This document shows, one piece after another, positions 5,162 through 5,503 of a stretch of DNA of 5,503 bases. Location: positions 1 to 5,503 of the forward strand of contig CALQZZ010000040.1 of assembly GCA_943350065.1 (NCBI GenBank). The letters are read 5' to 3'. The position numbers and the translations under genes were made by a program. The notes below the pieces were generated by a model. It was given only the letters and a program-made list of their open reading frames with translations, was not told the DNA's origin and ran no database searches. This stretch comes from Candidatus Nomurabacteria bacterium. Its GTDB lineage: Bacteria; Patescibacteriota; Minisyncoccia; Phycocordibacterales; UBA9973. Position 1 is the stretch's first letter. Each line of letters starts with the position of its first letter.

Positions 5162-5503
5162 ATGCGATTAAAATCACTTGAATTATTAGGTTTCAAATCT
5201 TTTGCCAAGAAAACTCCTTTAGAATTTGAGAGTGCTATTACTGCTGTCGTCGGTCCAAATGGATCTGGTAAATCAAACGTCGTTGAATCACTTCGTTTCG
5301 TACTTGGAGAGCAATCTATTAAATCAATGCGTGGTAAGGCCGGTGTTGACCTTATTTTTAAAGGTTCAAAAACTTTACCAAAAGCTTCACGTGCCTCTGT
5401 AAATATTTATTTTGATAATAAAGATAAAGTTTTTAAATTAGAAAATGAAACAGGAGAAAAAATAAATCTCAATTATGATACGATAAATATTTCTCGTGAA
5501 GTT
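5162..5503 (+). CDS. smc: Chromosome segregation protein SMC, N-terminal part (truncated by window end)
   Basis: SMC is the coiled-coil ATPase that compacts and helps segregate the chromosome with ScpA and ScpB. Only the first 114 residues are in the window. They contain the start of the ABC-type head: MRLKSLELLGFKSF at the N-terminus, Walker A GPNGSGKSN (31-39), and the following SLRFVLGEQS..MRG segment typical of bacterial SMC. Full-length proteins are about 1,100-1,200 residues, so most of the gene lies to the right. I chose the ATG at 5162 because it aligns with the family start. An in-frame ATG at 5156 would add only Met-Ile. Neither has a Shine-Dalgarno: the 12 bases after the rnc stop are almost all T. 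The rnc-smc order is widespread in bacteria, and this gene is probably co-transcribed with rnc. Confidence 0.95.
   Translation, partial: MRLKSLELLGFKSFAKKTPLEFESAITAVVGPNGSGKSNVVESLRFVLGEQSIKSMRGKAGVDLIFKGSKTLPKASRASVNIYFDNKDKVFKLENETGEKINLNYDTINISREV

Noticed and set aside
1..5503. Alternative genetic code with UGA as glycine, known in some Patescibacteria
   Set aside because: All genes read through with the standard code, their stops are TAA or TAG, and none needs an internal UGA. The absence of UGA stops is only a six-gene sample.

Overview
This is a low-GC window, coding-dense, using the standard bacterial code: every complete gene ends in TAA or TAG and no reading frame needs UGA as a sense codon. 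Gene content and protein details suggest a member of the Candidate Phyla Radiation (Patescibacteria), probably a Parcubacteria-type lineage. The clues are a threonyl-tRNA synthetase without its N-terminal TGS domain, an L32 protein beginning MVVRMRHT, an asparagine at an acidic metal-ligand position of RNase III, and several genes with no Shine-Dalgarno sequence. The lineage is inferred from remembered family features, not from a search.

Layout. On the minus strand, reading leftwards from about position 2406, lie thrS and then a separately promoted MutT/MTH1-like Nudix hydrolase. Each is followed by an intrinsic terminator. On the plus strand, diverging from thrS, a single gene at 2545-3168 encodes an atypical Nudix-like protein and has its own extended -10 promoter and a clear terminator. 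A second extended -10 promoter then begins a co-directional row: rpmF (L32), a NusB-Nudix fusion, rnc (RNase III) and smc, which runs off the right end.

How the genes fit together. The right half is information processing: a ribosomal protein, an rRNA transcription antitermination factor, the ribonuclease that releases rRNA precursors, and the chromosome condensation ATPase. In many bacteria rpmF and rnc-smc border the fatty-acid genes plsX, fab and acpP. None of those is present here, which fits a lineage thought to lack fatty-acid synthesis. The notable theme is Nudix domains. Three occur in 4.4 kb, in three different forms: a free MTH1-like enzyme, a protein whose Nudix box appears interrupted, and an intact domain fused to NusB. 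The fusion is the most unusual object in the window.

No tRNA, rRNA, CRISPR array, insertion sequence or phage gene was seen. The longest gene-free stretch is the 138-base thrS/Nudix divergent region, which holds promoters and ribosome-binding sites.
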